Assembly (NCBI GenBank): GCA_910579105.1
Contig: CAJTRT010000039.1
Coordinates: forward strand, 1 to 18,728
Origin: an uncultured Muribaculaceae bacterium
Lineage (GTDB): Bacteria; Bacteroidota; Bacteroidia; Bacteroidales; Muribaculaceae
Length of the DNA stretch: 18,728 nt
Direction of reading: 5' to 3'
The notes under the pieces are model-generated. The model had not been told where the DNA came from. It made no database searches and worked only from the letters and a program-made list of their open reading frames with translations. Below are positions 1 through 8,463 of this stretch, in pieces (position 1 is the stretch's first letter; every line of letters begins with the position of its first letter). A program made the translations under genes and the position numbers.

Positions 1-426
1 GTCTATCCCCACAAGGGCAATGTGGATTTCGCCGACCCGCAGGTAGATCCGCAGACCGGGACGTTTTCCGTGCGGGCAGAGATGCCTAATCCTGACCATT
101 CCCTGCTGCCTGGCGAGTTCACAAGGGTAAAGGTGCTTCTTGACGTACGGGAGAAAGCCATCGTGGTGCCGACCCGGGCTTTGGTTGTGGAGAAAGGGGG
201 ATCGTTCGTTTATGTGATGCGACGCGACAGAATAGTCGAGAAGCGCTTTATCGAAACCGGTCCGGAAGTGCCGAACGGCGTGATCGCTGAAAGGGGACTG
301 GCTCCCGGCGAGGCGATCGTGGTCGAGGGGTACCACAAGCTCGTGCCGGGCATGCGTGTGAATCCCGTGGTGGTCACCCTTACAGATCTGGAATCCGAAA
401 AAAAGAGCGCCCCCGCGGCCAACTAA
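1..426 (+). CDS. RND efflux membrane-fusion (adaptor) protein, C-terminal fragment
   Basis: This is the last 141 codons of a periplasmic adaptor of the AcrA/MexA (HlyD-like) type; the start lies left of the window. The frame is open from base 1, so the GTG at 22 is an internal valine and not a start. The visible part has the typical run 'VDPQTGTFSVRAEMPNPD..LLPGEFTRVKV', which is the end of the beta-barrel domain in AcrA-like proteins, followed by a membrane-proximal region ('GLAPGEAIVVEGYHKLVPGMRV'). Such adaptors link an inner-membrane RND pump to an outer-membrane channel. The pump gene follows after 7 bases and the channel gene after that, so this is the first visible gene of a three-gene efflux operon. 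Family assignment is secure; the substrate cannot be told from this part. Confidence 0.93.
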   Translation, partial: VYPHKGNVDFADPQVDPQTGTFSVRAEMPNPDHSLLPGEFTRVKVLLDVREKAIVVPTRALVVEKGGSFVYVMRRDRIVEKRFIETGPEVPNGVIAERGLAPGEAIVVEGYHKLVPGMRVNPVVVTLTDLESEKKSAPAAN

Positions 427-433
427 GCTGCAT

Positions 434-3400
434 ATGAAGAAGAATTTTTTCCTTGACCATCCGGTTTTCTCCATCGTGATCTCTATCGTGGTGGTGATTC
501 TCGGCGGCATAGGCCTTGCGTTGCTCCCGGTTGACCAGTATCCGCGCATCGTGCCCCCGGTCGTCCGTATTTCGGCGTCATATCCCGGAGCCGACGCGTC
601 GACTGTCACGCAGGCGGTGGCCACCCCGATAGAGCAGGAACTGAACGGCACGCCGGGTATGATATATATGAGTTCGACTTCCTCCAACTCCGGCGGTTTC
701 TCGGGGCTGGTGACTTTCGACATTGACACCGACCCGGAGCTGGCGGCGGTTGACATCCAGAACCGGGTGAAGGCTGCCGAGAGCAGGCTCCCGGCCGAGG
801 TGGTCCAGAACGGCATCTCGGTCGAGAAGGAGACCTCGACGCGCCTGATGACTATAACGGTGATGAGCGATGATCCGAAGTTCGACGAGATCTACCTGAG
901 CAATTACACGACGCTGAACGTTCTCGACCTCCTCCGGCGAATACCGGGCGTGGGCCGCGTAAGCAGTGTCGGCGGCAGGTATTACGCTATGAGGATCAGC
1001 GTGCAGCCCGACAAGCTGGCCGATCTCGGACTTACGGTGAAGGACTTGCAGAACGCTCTGCGCGACCAGAACCGAGAGTCGGCCGCCGGGGTCCTCGGCC
1101 AGGCCCCTATGGACGGGGTTGACGTGACTGTCCCGATTATAGCCCGCGGCCGTCTGTCGTCAGTCGCCGAGTTCGAGGATATCGTGGTCAGGGCCAATCC
1201 CAACGGTTCCCTTGTCAGGATGAGGGATGTGGCCTCTGTGACGCTCGAGGCCCAGAGCTATAACACCGAGAGCGGGATCAACCTGGGCAACGCGGCCGTG
1301 CTGAACATCACCATGCTTCCCGGTGCCAACGCTATGGAGGTCGCGGAGAGGGTGCGCGAGGAGATGGAAACCATAAGCCGCAACTTTCCCGAGGGAATCA
1401 CATACTCGATTCCTTTCGATATGACAACCTATATATCGGAATCAATTCACCACGTCTACCGCACTTTCTTCGAGGCGCTGGTGCTGGTAATTCTCGTGGT
1501 ATTCCTCTCGTTACAGAACTGGCGCGCCACCCTGATTCCGATAATCGCCGTGCCCATTTCCCTGATTGGCACGTTCGGCGTGATGCTGGTGTTCGGTTTC
1601 TCTTTGAACATGCTGACGCTCCTGGGCCTGATTCTCGCGATCGGAATCGTCGTCGACGATGCCATCGTGGTGGTGGAAAACGTCGACCGGATAATGCATA
1701 CTGAGCATGTGGGGCCGCGCGAGGCCACACGCAAGGCTATGGATGGGCTGGGATCGGCTCTTGTCGCGATGTCGCTGGTTCTGTGCGCCGTGTTCGTTCC
1801 TGTCAGTTTCCTTCCCGGGATAACCGGGCAGCTGTACCGGCAGTTCACTATCACAATAGCCGTTTCGGTGATTATCTCGACAGTGGTGGCCCTCACGCTC
1901 TCGCCGGTAATGTGCGCGGCGCTGCTGACTCCCCCCTCGCGTCGCAGGAAGTGGCGCCCGTTCCGCCTGATCAACTACTGGCTGGCGAAAGGGAGCAGCG
2001 TGTACTGCCGTCTCATACGGAGTTCGCTGGCCCGTTCGCCCCGCATGTATGCCGGTTTCGGCCTTGCCATTGTCGCGATCTGGGCTATGAACCGCGTTAT
2101 GCCGCAGAGCTTTATGTCGCAGGAGGACCAGGGATATTTCACCGTGGAGCTCGAACTTCCGGAGGGCGCTACCATCGAGCGCACGCGCGAGGTCACAGAA
2201 CGCGCCATGAAGGCGATTATGGCGGACGCGGATGTGGAGCATGTGCTGAACGTCACGGGTTCGTCGCCGCGCGTAGGCACGAACCAGGCACATTCCCAGC
2301 TGACGGTGATCTTGAAACCGTCGGAAGAGCGCACCGACAGCGGCGCTATCGACAATGTGCGCCAGCGCGTGCGCCGCGAGCTTTCGGCTTATCCTGAAAG
2401 CAATGTCTACATCTTCACTCCCGCCATCATTCCGGGACTTGGAAGCTCGGGCGGTTTCGAGATGGTGCTAGAGGCCAGGGGCGATGCGACCTATGCCGAC
2501 TTGCAGGCGGCTGTCGACACTTTGAAACTCTATGCCTCCCGCACTCCGTCGGTCAGCGACCTGTCGACATCGATGCAGGCCGATATTCCGCAGCTTTATT
2601 TCGACGTAAACCGCGACAAGGCGCAGATGCAGGGCATACCCCTCAGCGACATATTTTCCACCATGAAGGCGTTCACAGGCTCGATCTACGTCAACGACTT
2701 CAATATGTTCAACCGCATTTACCGCGTCTATCTCCAGGCCGAGACCCCTTACCGAGAACGCCGCGACAACCTCAATCTCTTTTTTGTAAGGAGTGCCCAG
2801 GGGGCGATGGTTCCCGTGACATCGCTCGGCACGTCGCGTTACACCACCGGGCCCGGCACGATCTCGCGTTTTAACATGTTCAACTCCGCGACCGTTTCGG
2901 GCGAGGCGGCAAAGGGGTATTCTACCGGCGAGGCTATGGCCGACCTGGAGAGTATCGTCTACGAAAAGCTGCCGGAAAATATCGGCATAGAGTGGAGCGG
3001 GTTGTCGTACCAGCAGAAGCATGAAAGCGGCAATACAGGTCTGGTGCTCGGTCTGGCGTTCCTGTTCGTGTTCCTCTTCCTCGCTGCGCAGTACGAGAGC
3101 TGGATAGTGCCCCTGGCGGTTATTCTCTCGCTTCCCGTGGCGGGGGTGGGAGCCTACCTCGGAATTTGGGTGTGCGGCCTCGAGAACAACATATATTTCC
3201 AGATCGGGCTTGTGATGCTCGTGGGTCTGGTAGCCAAGAACGCCATCCTCATAGTGGAGTTTGCCAAGGAAGGTGTGGAGCAGGGGCTTACCGCCGCCCA
3301 GGCGGCGCTCAAAGCGGCATCGATGCGTTTCCGCCCGATTGTCATGACCTCGCTCGCGTTCATGCTCGGGCTGCTGCCGCTTGTGTTCGCGTCAGGTCCC

Positions 3401-3601
3401 GGTTCGGCCGCCCGCCGCGACATAGGCACGGGGGTGTTCTTCGGGATGCTGGTTGCCATCACGGTAGGCATAATCTATGTTCCGTTTTTCTTCGTGCAGG
3501 TCTCGAAAATAGCCAGACCCAGGATGCGTAAAGCGCGCGGTATCGCCGGCAAGATCGGGGGCGCGTTCAGGAGTCTGAGAAACAAGGGAAAAAATGAATA
3601 A
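434..3601 (+). CDS. HAE1-family RND multidrug efflux pump (AcrB-like)
   Basis: Complete inner-membrane proton/drug antiporter of 1055 residues, close to the usual 1030-1060 for AcrB/MexB relatives. Transmembrane helix 1 is at about residues 10-30, followed by the first porter loop. The helix 4 proton-relay pair is visible as D408-D409 in 'GIVVDDAIVVVEN', and the helix 10 lysine as K935 in 'LVAKNAILIVEFAKEG'. These correspond to AcrB D407/D408 and K940. The second large periplasmic loop runs from about 555 to 870, and the last helices end near 1025. The ATG at 434 is 7 bases after the adaptor stop. The 3' end overlaps the next gene by 8 bases, suggesting translational coupling. Known family members export drugs, bile salts or other amphiphiles; the substrate here is unknown. 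Confidence 0.97.
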   Translation: MKKNFFLDHPVFSIVISIVVVILGGIGLALLPVDQYPRIVPPVVRISASYPGADASTVTQAVATPIEQELNGTPGMIYMSSTSSNSGGFSGLVTFDIDTDPELAAVDIQNRVKAAESRLPAEVVQNGISVEKETSTRLMTITVMSDDPKFDEIYLSNYTTLNVLDLLRRIPGVGRVSSVGGRYYAMRISVQPDKLADLGLTVKDLQNALRDQNRESAAGVLGQAPMDGVDVTVPIIARGRLSSVAEFEDIVVRANPNGSLVRMRDVASVTLEAQSYNTESGINLGNAAVLNITMLPGANAMEVAERVREEMETISRNFPEGITYSIPFDMTTYISESIHHVYRTFFEALVLVILVVFLSLQNWRATLIPIIAVPISLIGTFGVMLVFGFSLNMLTLLGLILAIGIVVDDAIVVVENVDRIMHTEHVGPREATRKAMDGLGSALVAMSLVLCAVFVPVSFLPGITGQLYRQFTITIAVSVIISTVVALTLSPVMCAALLTPPSRRRKWRPFRLINYWLAKGSSVYCRLIRSSLARSPRMYAGFGLAIVAIWAMNRVMPQSFMSQEDQGYFTVELELPEGATIERTREVTERAMKAIMADADVEHVLNVTGSSPRVGTNQAHSQLTVILKPSEERTDSGAIDNVRQRVRRELSAYPESNVYIFTPAIIPGLGSSGGFEMVLEARGDATYADLQAAVDTLKLYASRTPSVSDLSTSMQADIPQLYFDVNRDKAQMQGIPLSDIFSTMKAFTGSIYVNDFNMFNRIYRVYLQAETPYRERRDNLNLFFVRSAQGAMVPVTSLGTSRYTTGPGTISRFNMFNSATVSGEAAKGYSTGEAMADLESIVYEKLPENIGIEWSGLSYQQKHESGNTGLVLGLAFLFVFLFLAAQYESWIVPLAVILSLPVAGVGAYLGIWVCGLENNIYFQIGLVMLVGLVAKNAILIVEFAKEGVEQGLTAAQAALKAASMRFRPIVMTSLAFMLGLLPLVFASGPGSAARRDIGTGVFFGMLVAITVGIIYVPFFFVQVSKIARPRMRKARGIAGKIGGAFRSLRNKGKNE

Positions 3602-4991
3602 GAACAAGATAATAATCGCGTCGCTGCTTGTGGCTGCCGCTGTGTCGGCCGGCTGTTCGGGCACCCGCGACCTCGCCAAACCGGAGGTCGGCATGCCTGC
3701 CGCCCTTGCTGCCGGCTATGCCGATTCTTTGTGTGTGGCCGACAAGGGCTGGTGGCAGTTCTATACCGACACGGCTCTATGCTCCCTTATCGACAGGGCG
3801 CTATCCAACAACCGCGACCTGCGGCGCGCCGCTGCCCGCGTGGAAGAAGCCCGCGAACTTCTTGGGGTAGCCAAGGCGCAGCTTCTCCCGGAATTGTCGG
3901 CGAACCTGCAGCCCACACGCGAGACAGAGCATTACGGCGACGTGCCGGAAACGACCGTAAAGGATTATTTCGACCTGAAGGCTACTGTCGCCTGGGAGTT
4001 TAATCTCTGGGGGGCGGGCATACAGAACCGCCGCCAGGCCCAGGCACAGTGGCTCGCTACGGAGGAGGACCGCCGTGCCGTGCAGATGTCGCTTGTCGCG
4101 GGCGTGGCTTCGCTGTATTATCGTTTGCGTGCCTTGCGGAGCGAGCTCGCCATTGTGCGCAGGACATTGGTAACCAGGCAGGAAAATGTCCGCTACGCTA
4201 AGCTGCGCTTTGAATATGGCGCCGTAAGCGAGGTGGTTTACCGCCAGGCGCTCGTGGAGCATGCCACAACCGCGGCTCTCGTTCCCGGTGTGGAGCACCG
4301 TATGACCGTGGCCAACAACGCCCTCGCGGTTCTTCTTGGCGACCTTCCGGGCCGGGAATACACGACCGCCGCTCTCGACCCGGACGAAAGGCTTGACCTC
4401 GATATTCCCGTGGGGCTCCCTTCCGAGCTGTTGCAGCGCCGTCCCGACCTGCGTGCTTCGGAGCAACGCCTGAAGGCTGCCATGGCCGGGGTGGGCGTGG
4501 CTTATGCCAACCGCTTCCCTTCGCTCAGAATCTCATTCCAGGGCGGAATAGAGGCCAAGGAGCTTGCAGATTTCTTCAAATCGCCGTATACATACACGCT
4601 CGGCTCCATCGCCGGGTCGATCTTTGATTTCGGCAAGCGCAAACGCCGCTACAAGGCTGCGATCGCGGCATATGACCAGGCCAGACTTACATACGAGCAG
4701 GATGTGATAACCGCGTTCAGCGAGGTTTCCGATGCTGCGTCGGCATATCAGAAGGTGTGCGAGACGGTTGAGTTGCGCGCCAGCCTGCGCGACGCCGCTC
4801 GACGTTACGCCGACCTGGCGCTCGCCAACTACCGGGGCGGCAATCTCGCGTATATCGACGTGCTTGACGCTCAGCGCCGTTACTTCGACGCGCAGACATC
4901 GCTGATCAACGCCGTGCGCGACCGCTACCTCGGGCTGATTAATCTATACAAGGTGCTGGGAGGCGGGTGGACCGGCGGTCCGGCAGAGTAA
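3594..4991 (+). CDS. TolC/NodT-family outer-membrane efflux lipoprotein
   Basis: A 465-residue outer-membrane channel of the outer-membrane efflux protein (OEP, NodT/OprM) family. It begins with a lipoprotein signal peptide whose lipobox is 'SAGC', with acylated cysteine C21. The first OEP repeat starts near residue 45 ('WWQFYTDTALCSLIDRAL'), and the second follows the family hallmark 'LPSELLQRRPDL' at residues 275-286. Family members form a trimeric alpha-barrel/beta-barrel duct that docks on the RND pump through the adaptor. The ATG at 3594 lies inside the last codons of the pump gene (8-base overlap), so the three genes form one transcript. No clear intrinsic terminator follows; the next hairpin-forming sequence is the dyad at 5013-5066. 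Confidence 0.95.
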   Translation: MNKNKIIIASLLVAAAVSAGCSGTRDLAKPEVGMPAALAAGYADSLCVADKGWWQFYTDTALCSLIDRALSNNRDLRRAAARVEEARELLGVAKAQLLPELSANLQPTRETEHYGDVPETTVKDYFDLKATVAWEFNLWGAGIQNRRQAQAQWLATEEDRRAVQMSLVAGVASLYYRLRALRSELAIVRRTLVTRQENVRYAKLRFEYGAVSEVVYRQALVEHATTAALVPGVEHRMTVANNALAVLLGDLPGREYTTAALDPDERLDLDIPVGLPSELLQRRPDLRASEQRLKAAMAGVGVAYANRFPSLRISFQGGIEAKELADFFKSPYTYTLGSIAGSIFDFGKRKRRYKAAIAAYDQARLTYEQDVITAFSEVSDAASAYQKVCETVELRASLRDAARRYADLALANYRGGNLAYIDVLDAQRRYFDAQTSLINAVRDRYLGLINLYKVLGGGWTGGPAE

Positions 4992-5012
4992 AGGGAAACG
5001 CTGTGTGAGGTT

Positions 5013-5066
5013 GTTAGCGGAATAATTCGTATCTTTGCGAATCTAATCCACTAATTATCCGCTAAC
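5013..5066 (+). promoter_or_regulatory. Imperfect inverted repeat enclosing the -7 box (candidate operator)
   Basis: The left arm GTTAGCGGAATAATT (5013-5027) and right arm AATTATCCGCTAAC (5053-5066) are reverse complements except for one extra A in the left arm. Nested inside is TTCG (5026-5029) and CGAA (5038-5041), flanking the TATCTTTG box. The left arm falls where the -33/-7 spacer should be, and the right arm falls in the leader just before the start codon. It could be a protein-binding operator or an RNA stem in transcripts reading through from tolC. It has no following T-run, so it is not a standard intrinsic terminator. Confidence 0.55.
5030..5037 (+). promoter_or_regulatory. Candidate -7 promoter box for the CE7-PL4 arm
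   Basis: TATCTTTG matches the Bacteroidota sigma-ABfr -7 consensus TAnnTTTG exactly. It lies 40 bases before the ATG at 5077, giving a predicted leader of about 30-35 bases. The -33 element is weak: only TTG-like sequence lies upstream. A weak -33 with a good -7 is common in regulated promoters of this group. No other promoter-like site was found in this gap. Confidence 0.6.
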
Positions 5067-5076
5067 CTTACATCTG

Positions 5077-6372
5077 ATGAGAAACTTATTTGCCTGCGCG
5101 GCGGCGTTATGCTCGTTGCTGACAGCCAGCGCGCAGTTTACCGCTCCGAAAGAGGAGTATTTGCAGCACATCGTGACGGTGGACCATCCCGACCGCGTTT
5201 ACCGCGTCGGAGAGAATCCGCACATCCGCGTCGAGGCTTATGCCGGCGGTATCCCCGTCGACGGGGTTAAGGTCGCGTATGCCTGCGCCGACGAGATGTT
5301 CCTGCCCGCGCTGACGGATACCGTGGTGTTCCGCGACGGAGTGGCCGTCATAGATATGGGCACTATGGACCATCCTGGCTTCCGCGAATGTAACCTCACG
5401 TTCAAGGTCGGGCGGAAAACCGCGAAGAAAGTCGTGAAAGTGGCTTTCGACCCCCACAAAATCAAGACTTTCACCAGGATGCCCAAGGATTTCAAGAAAT
5501 TTTGGGCCTCGGAGTTGGATAAGGCTGCAAAAGTGCCTCTCGATCCGCAGCTTACCTTGTTGAAGCATCTCTCCAACGATTCCATCTCTACATATCTCGT
5601 GCGTCTGACCGTAGGGGAGGGGAACCGCTATTTCTACGGCTATCTTTCCAAGCCGAACGACGGGGGGAAGCATCCCGCCATGTTCTGCCCTCCCGGAGCC
5701 GGGCCCTATAAGCGCTGGCCGCGGGCGGAATACGCCAAAAAGGGCTTTATCGTTTTCAGCACCGACATCCACGGCCTCTCGCCGGAACTGTCCGACAAGT
5801 ATTTCAAGGATATACACGATGATGTATACGGCTATTGGGGGCGCGGCATCACCTCGCGCGACAGTTGCTATTACCGGCAGGTCTACGCCGGGTGCTCGCG
5901 TTGCGTCGACTTCCTCGCGTCGCTTCCCGACTGGGACGGCAAGAACATCGTCTGCCTCGACGGCTCTCAGGGGGGCGCGTTGTCGATTGTCAGCGCGGCG
6001 TTGAATCCGAAGGTGACGCTCGTATGCCCCTCCTATCCCGCGCTGTGCGACCTCGAGGGTTTCGTCCATGACCGGGCCGGAGGGTGGCCTAAGTATTTCC
6101 GCAACGTCGAGGTGGCTGATTCCGACCGCGAGGCCGTGCTTTCGACACTCCCTTACTATGATGTGGTCAACTTTGCCCGCACGCTCACGCAGCCGGGGTT
6201 CTACCTTTTCGGCTACAACGACAACACCTGCTCGCCGACATCCATTAGCGCGATGCTCAACGAGGTGAAAGCGCCCAAGACAGTCTACAACACCTACACC
6301 AACTCCCACTACAACTTCAAGGAGAACCTCGACGTGGCGCTCGACTGGGTGCTCGCCAACCTGAAAAAGTAA
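5077..6372 (+). CDS. Secreted CE7-family acetyl esterase (acetyl-xylan-esterase-like, probably acting on pectin)
   Basis: A 431-residue protein with signal peptide at residues 1-19 (cleavage after 'LTASA'). Residues about 22-128 form an Ig-like beta domain, and the rest is an alpha/beta-hydrolase of the acetyl xylan esterase / cephalosporin-C deacetylase family (CE7, AXE1). The nucleophile is S297 in 'DGSQGG', matching the CE7 GxSQGG motif. The likely acid is D382 ('GYNDNTCSPTS') and the likely base is H411 ('NSHYNF'). Classical CE7 enzymes are about 320 residues, so the extra length is the N-terminal domain. CE7 enzymes remove acetyl groups from small acetylated sugars and oligosaccharides. 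Beside a rhamnogalacturonan lyase, deacetylation of pectin fragments is the likeliest role; that substrate is inferred. The PL4 gene follows after 22 bases. Unlike its enzyme neighbours it has no VENVA-type C-terminal tail. Confidence 0.9.
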   Translation: MRNLFACAAALCSLLTASAQFTAPKEEYLQHIVTVDHPDRVYRVGENPHIRVEAYAGGIPVDGVKVAYACADEMFLPALTDTVVFRDGVAVIDMGTMDHPGFRECNLTFKVGRKTAKKVVKVAFDPHKIKTFTRMPKDFKKFWASELDKAAKVPLDPQLTLLKHLSNDSISTYLVRLTVGEGNRYFYGYLSKPNDGGKHPAMFCPPGAGPYKRWPRAEYAKKGFIVFSTDIHGLSPELSDKYFKDIHDDVYGYWGRGITSRDSCYYRQVYAGCSRCVDFLASLPDWDGKNIVCLDGSQGGALSIVSAALNPKVTLVCPSYPALCDLEGFVHDRAGGWPKYFRNVEVADSDREAVLSTLPYYDVVNFARTLTQPGFYLFGYNDNTCSPTSISAMLNEVKAPKTVYNTYTNSHYNFKENLDVALDWVLANLKK

Positions 6373-6394
6373 TAAACCAAACATATTTCAGCTA

Positions 6395-8284
6395 ATGAAG
6401 AAACAATTACTCGCGGCTGTGACGGCCATTCTGGCTGTCGCCGCGCAGGCCGATGATGCCGCTCCGGTAACCTTGGCGATGAGCGGCAACCAGGCGACCC
6501 TGGCAAACGGCCTTATCCAGTTTACCATAGCGTCGAATGGGCGCGTGTCAACGCTAAAACGCGCCGGAGTGCCCATTAACCTGCTTGCCTCCAACGGAAT
6601 CTATTTCGACTATACGGCGTCGTCAAATGTCGGGCTCAACCCTGACAAGGTCGAGGTGATTGCGCAGACCGATGACTATGTAGAGGTGCTATATTCCAAC
6701 ACAACGAGCGCTATGCCGGTTTCGCAAGGTTTTATACTCCGTAAAGGAGATCAGGCTCTATATACTTATGTCGTTGTCCGCGGTTCGGAGTCCTCTTCTT
6801 CCATAAATCTACGCGAAGCGCGTGTGTGCGTGCGACTCGCTTCAAGTTTCGTTAACGGCTACGTTGATGAGACTATGAAAGGGACTATCCCGACAAACTC
6901 TGAGATGGCTACCGCGGAGAAAGCCGAGAACACCATCCAGGATGCGACGTACCGCCTTGCTGACGGCTCCATCTATACCAAGTATAACTGGGCGCAGTAT
7001 ATCGATCGCGACCTCTTCCACGGCCTCATGAACACGAAGAACGGAGTGTGGAACATCCCCGTCTCTTATGAATGGCTCAACGGCGGCCCGATGCGCCAGG
7101 AACTGACCGTGCACGCTACAAGCAAGTCGCCGATCTCCATACAGATGCTCCAGGGCGAGCACTTCGGAGCGGCCGCGCAGCCTTTCAATGAGGGCGAGGT
7201 GCATCTCTATGGTCCGTTTATGATATACCTGAACAGCGGGGCGACACAGGAGGAGATGATTGCCGATGCCCGCGCCCGTGCGTTGCAGGCCCGTGCCGAG
7301 TGGCCGTTCAAATGGTTCAAAAACGATCTGTACCCTACCGAGCGCTCGGTTGTAAAAGGTCGCCTGGTGCTTCCCGACGGACTTTCCCCCGAGGGTATGA
7401 AGATGGTTCTTGCCGACAGCGAGGATACAGAGCTTTATCGTAAAGGTCGCCAGTATATGTTCTGGGCCAACGCCGACGCTGATGGGAATTTCGAGATTCC
7501 GGCTGTGCGTCCGGGAAGTTATTCCCTTTATGCCTATGCCACGAAAGGCTCCATAACCGACGAGATGAAATACGACGGTGTCGAGGTGGGGGAGGAGGCT
7601 GTGACCGACCTGGGCGATGTGAACTGGACTCCCGACAACCGCCTGACGCTCCTTTGGCAGATAGGGGAGGCCGACCGCCTTTCCGACGGGTTTCGTTATT
7701 CCGCCGATCCCCGCGCCTACGGCGACTGGGATAAGGTGCCAGCCACGTTGAGCTATACGATAGGCACAAGCACGCCTGAGAAAAACTGGTATTACGCCCA
7801 GACAAAGAATGGGACGTGGAGCATATATTTCGATCTCGAAGATGGTTTCGACGACGACGTGGTGCTGACCGCCTCGGTGGCAGGTGCCACCAACTCGCCG
7901 AAAATCGGTGTCTCTGTCAATGGCAAGAGCCAGGCGAACTGGTCGTTCTACAACGATGCCGCCATATACCGCTCCGGCAAGCTCGGCGGGCGCCACAGTG
8001 TGAAGCAGGTGGTAGTTCCCGCATCCGTGTTGAAACCCGGAGAGCAAAACAAAATCGCCCTCACCATGTCGGGCATCAAGAACAACGGCGGTGTTATGTG
8101 GGATTGTGTGAAACTGGAAACCGACCGCCCCTCTGCGATCTCAAACGTGGTTGTTGACAACGCCGCGGCCGATGGCAAGGCCGAGCTTTACAACCTCCAG
8201 GGCATCATGGTCGACCGCGCCACCGCCGCCCCCGGCGTATACATCGAGCGCCGCGGCACCATCACCCGCAAAGTAGCCCTCTGA
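6395..8284 (+). CDS. Secreted rhamnogalacturonan endolyase, family PL4
   Basis: A 629-residue three-domain enzyme that should cleave the rhamnogalacturonan-I backbone by beta-elimination. The signal peptide is residues 1-19 ('LAVAAQA'). The catalytic domain runs from about 25 to 310, a FnIII-like domain from about 315 to 410 ('VVKGRLVLPDG...'), and a CBM-like jelly roll from about 413 to 575, opening with 'LLWQIGEADRLSDGFR', a close relative of the family's 'WQIG..DRT..EF' signature. K196 ('TKYNW') and H256 ('GEHFG') are exactly 60 residues apart, as are the catalytic pair K150/H210 reported for the Aspergillus aculeatus enzyme. This supports an active lyase. The C-terminal tail (about 583-629, 'ISNVVVDNAA...LYNLQGI') resembles the tails of the two minus-strand secreted proteins. 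It shares an operon with the CE7 esterase upstream. Confidence 0.92.
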   Translation: MKKQLLAAVTAILAVAAQADDAAPVTLAMSGNQATLANGLIQFTIASNGRVSTLKRAGVPINLLASNGIYFDYTASSNVGLNPDKVEVIAQTDDYVEVLYSNTTSAMPVSQGFILRKGDQALYTYVVVRGSESSSSINLREARVCVRLASSFVNGYVDETMKGTIPTNSEMATAEKAENTIQDATYRLADGSIYTKYNWAQYIDRDLFHGLMNTKNGVWNIPVSYEWLNGGPMRQELTVHATSKSPISIQMLQGEHFGAAAQPFNEGEVHLYGPFMIYLNSGATQEEMIADARARALQARAEWPFKWFKNDLYPTERSVVKGRLVLPDGLSPEGMKMVLADSEDTELYRKGRQYMFWANADADGNFEIPAVRPGSYSLYAYATKGSITDEMKYDGVEVGEEAVTDLGDVNWTPDNRLTLLWQIGEADRLSDGFRYSADPRAYGDWDKVPATLSYTIGTSTPEKNWYYAQTKNGTWSIYFDLEDGFDDDVVLTASVAGATNSPKIGVSVNGKSQANWSFYNDAAIYRSGKLGGRHSVKQVVVPASVLKPGEQNKIALTMSGIKNNGGVMWDCVKLETDRPSAISNVVVDNAAADGKAELYNLQGIMVDRATAAPGVYIERRGTITRKVAL

Positions 8285-8320
8285 AACTTTATGAAAGTAG
8301 CTAAACACTAACGTGTAGGG

Positions 8321-8332
8321 ACGCATATGCGT
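8321..8332. repeat. 12-bp perfect palindrome within a larger dyad
   Basis: ACGCATATGCGT is fully self-complementary. It is enclosed by AAACAC (8303-8308) and GTGTTT (8335-8340). It follows the words 'gtaggg', and the whole looks like a worn copy of a short palindromic intergenic repeat, but no second copy occurs in the window. It lies 37 bases after the PL4 stop. Confidence 0.4.
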
Positions 8333-8380
8333 ATGTGTTTGGAAGTGCGCAAAGGTTTACATTGGTGTTAAACCCAAATA

Positions 8381-8417
8381 CAAAGGAGCCGCGCTCATTG
8401 TGAGTGCGGCTCCTTTG
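8381..8417. terminator. Bidirectional intrinsic terminator between the two convergent arms
   Basis: Two 17-base arms, CAAAGGAGCCGCGCTCA (8381-8397) and TGAGTGCGGCTCCTTTG (8401-8417), pair with a single wobble or mismatch and enclose a 3-base loop. The plus strand continues with 'ttgt' and the minus strand with a T-rich stretch (tatttgggttt). It is placed between the stops of the PL4 gene (8284) and the PL1 gene (8464), so it probably ends both convergent transcripts. Confidence 0.85.
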
Positions 8418-8463
8418 TTGTAGAGCGCCGTCAGGCGCGGTTTGTCGTTTCTGTGGCTTTGCC

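Noticed and set aside
22..24. GTG at 22 as a start codon for a 134-residue protein
   Set aside because: The frame is open to base 1 and the preceding residues (VYPHKGN) continue the adaptor-protein sequence, so this is a truncated gene.
5107..6384. A 425-codon open frame on the minus strand, opposite the CE7 gene
   Set aside because: The plus strand encodes an intact CE7 enzyme with catalytic motifs. The antisense frame shows no domain or signal peptide and is a codon-bias artefact.
6842..8047. A 401-codon minus-strand open frame opposite the PL4 gene
   Set aside because: It is antisense to an intact PL4 lyase and has no recognisable features.
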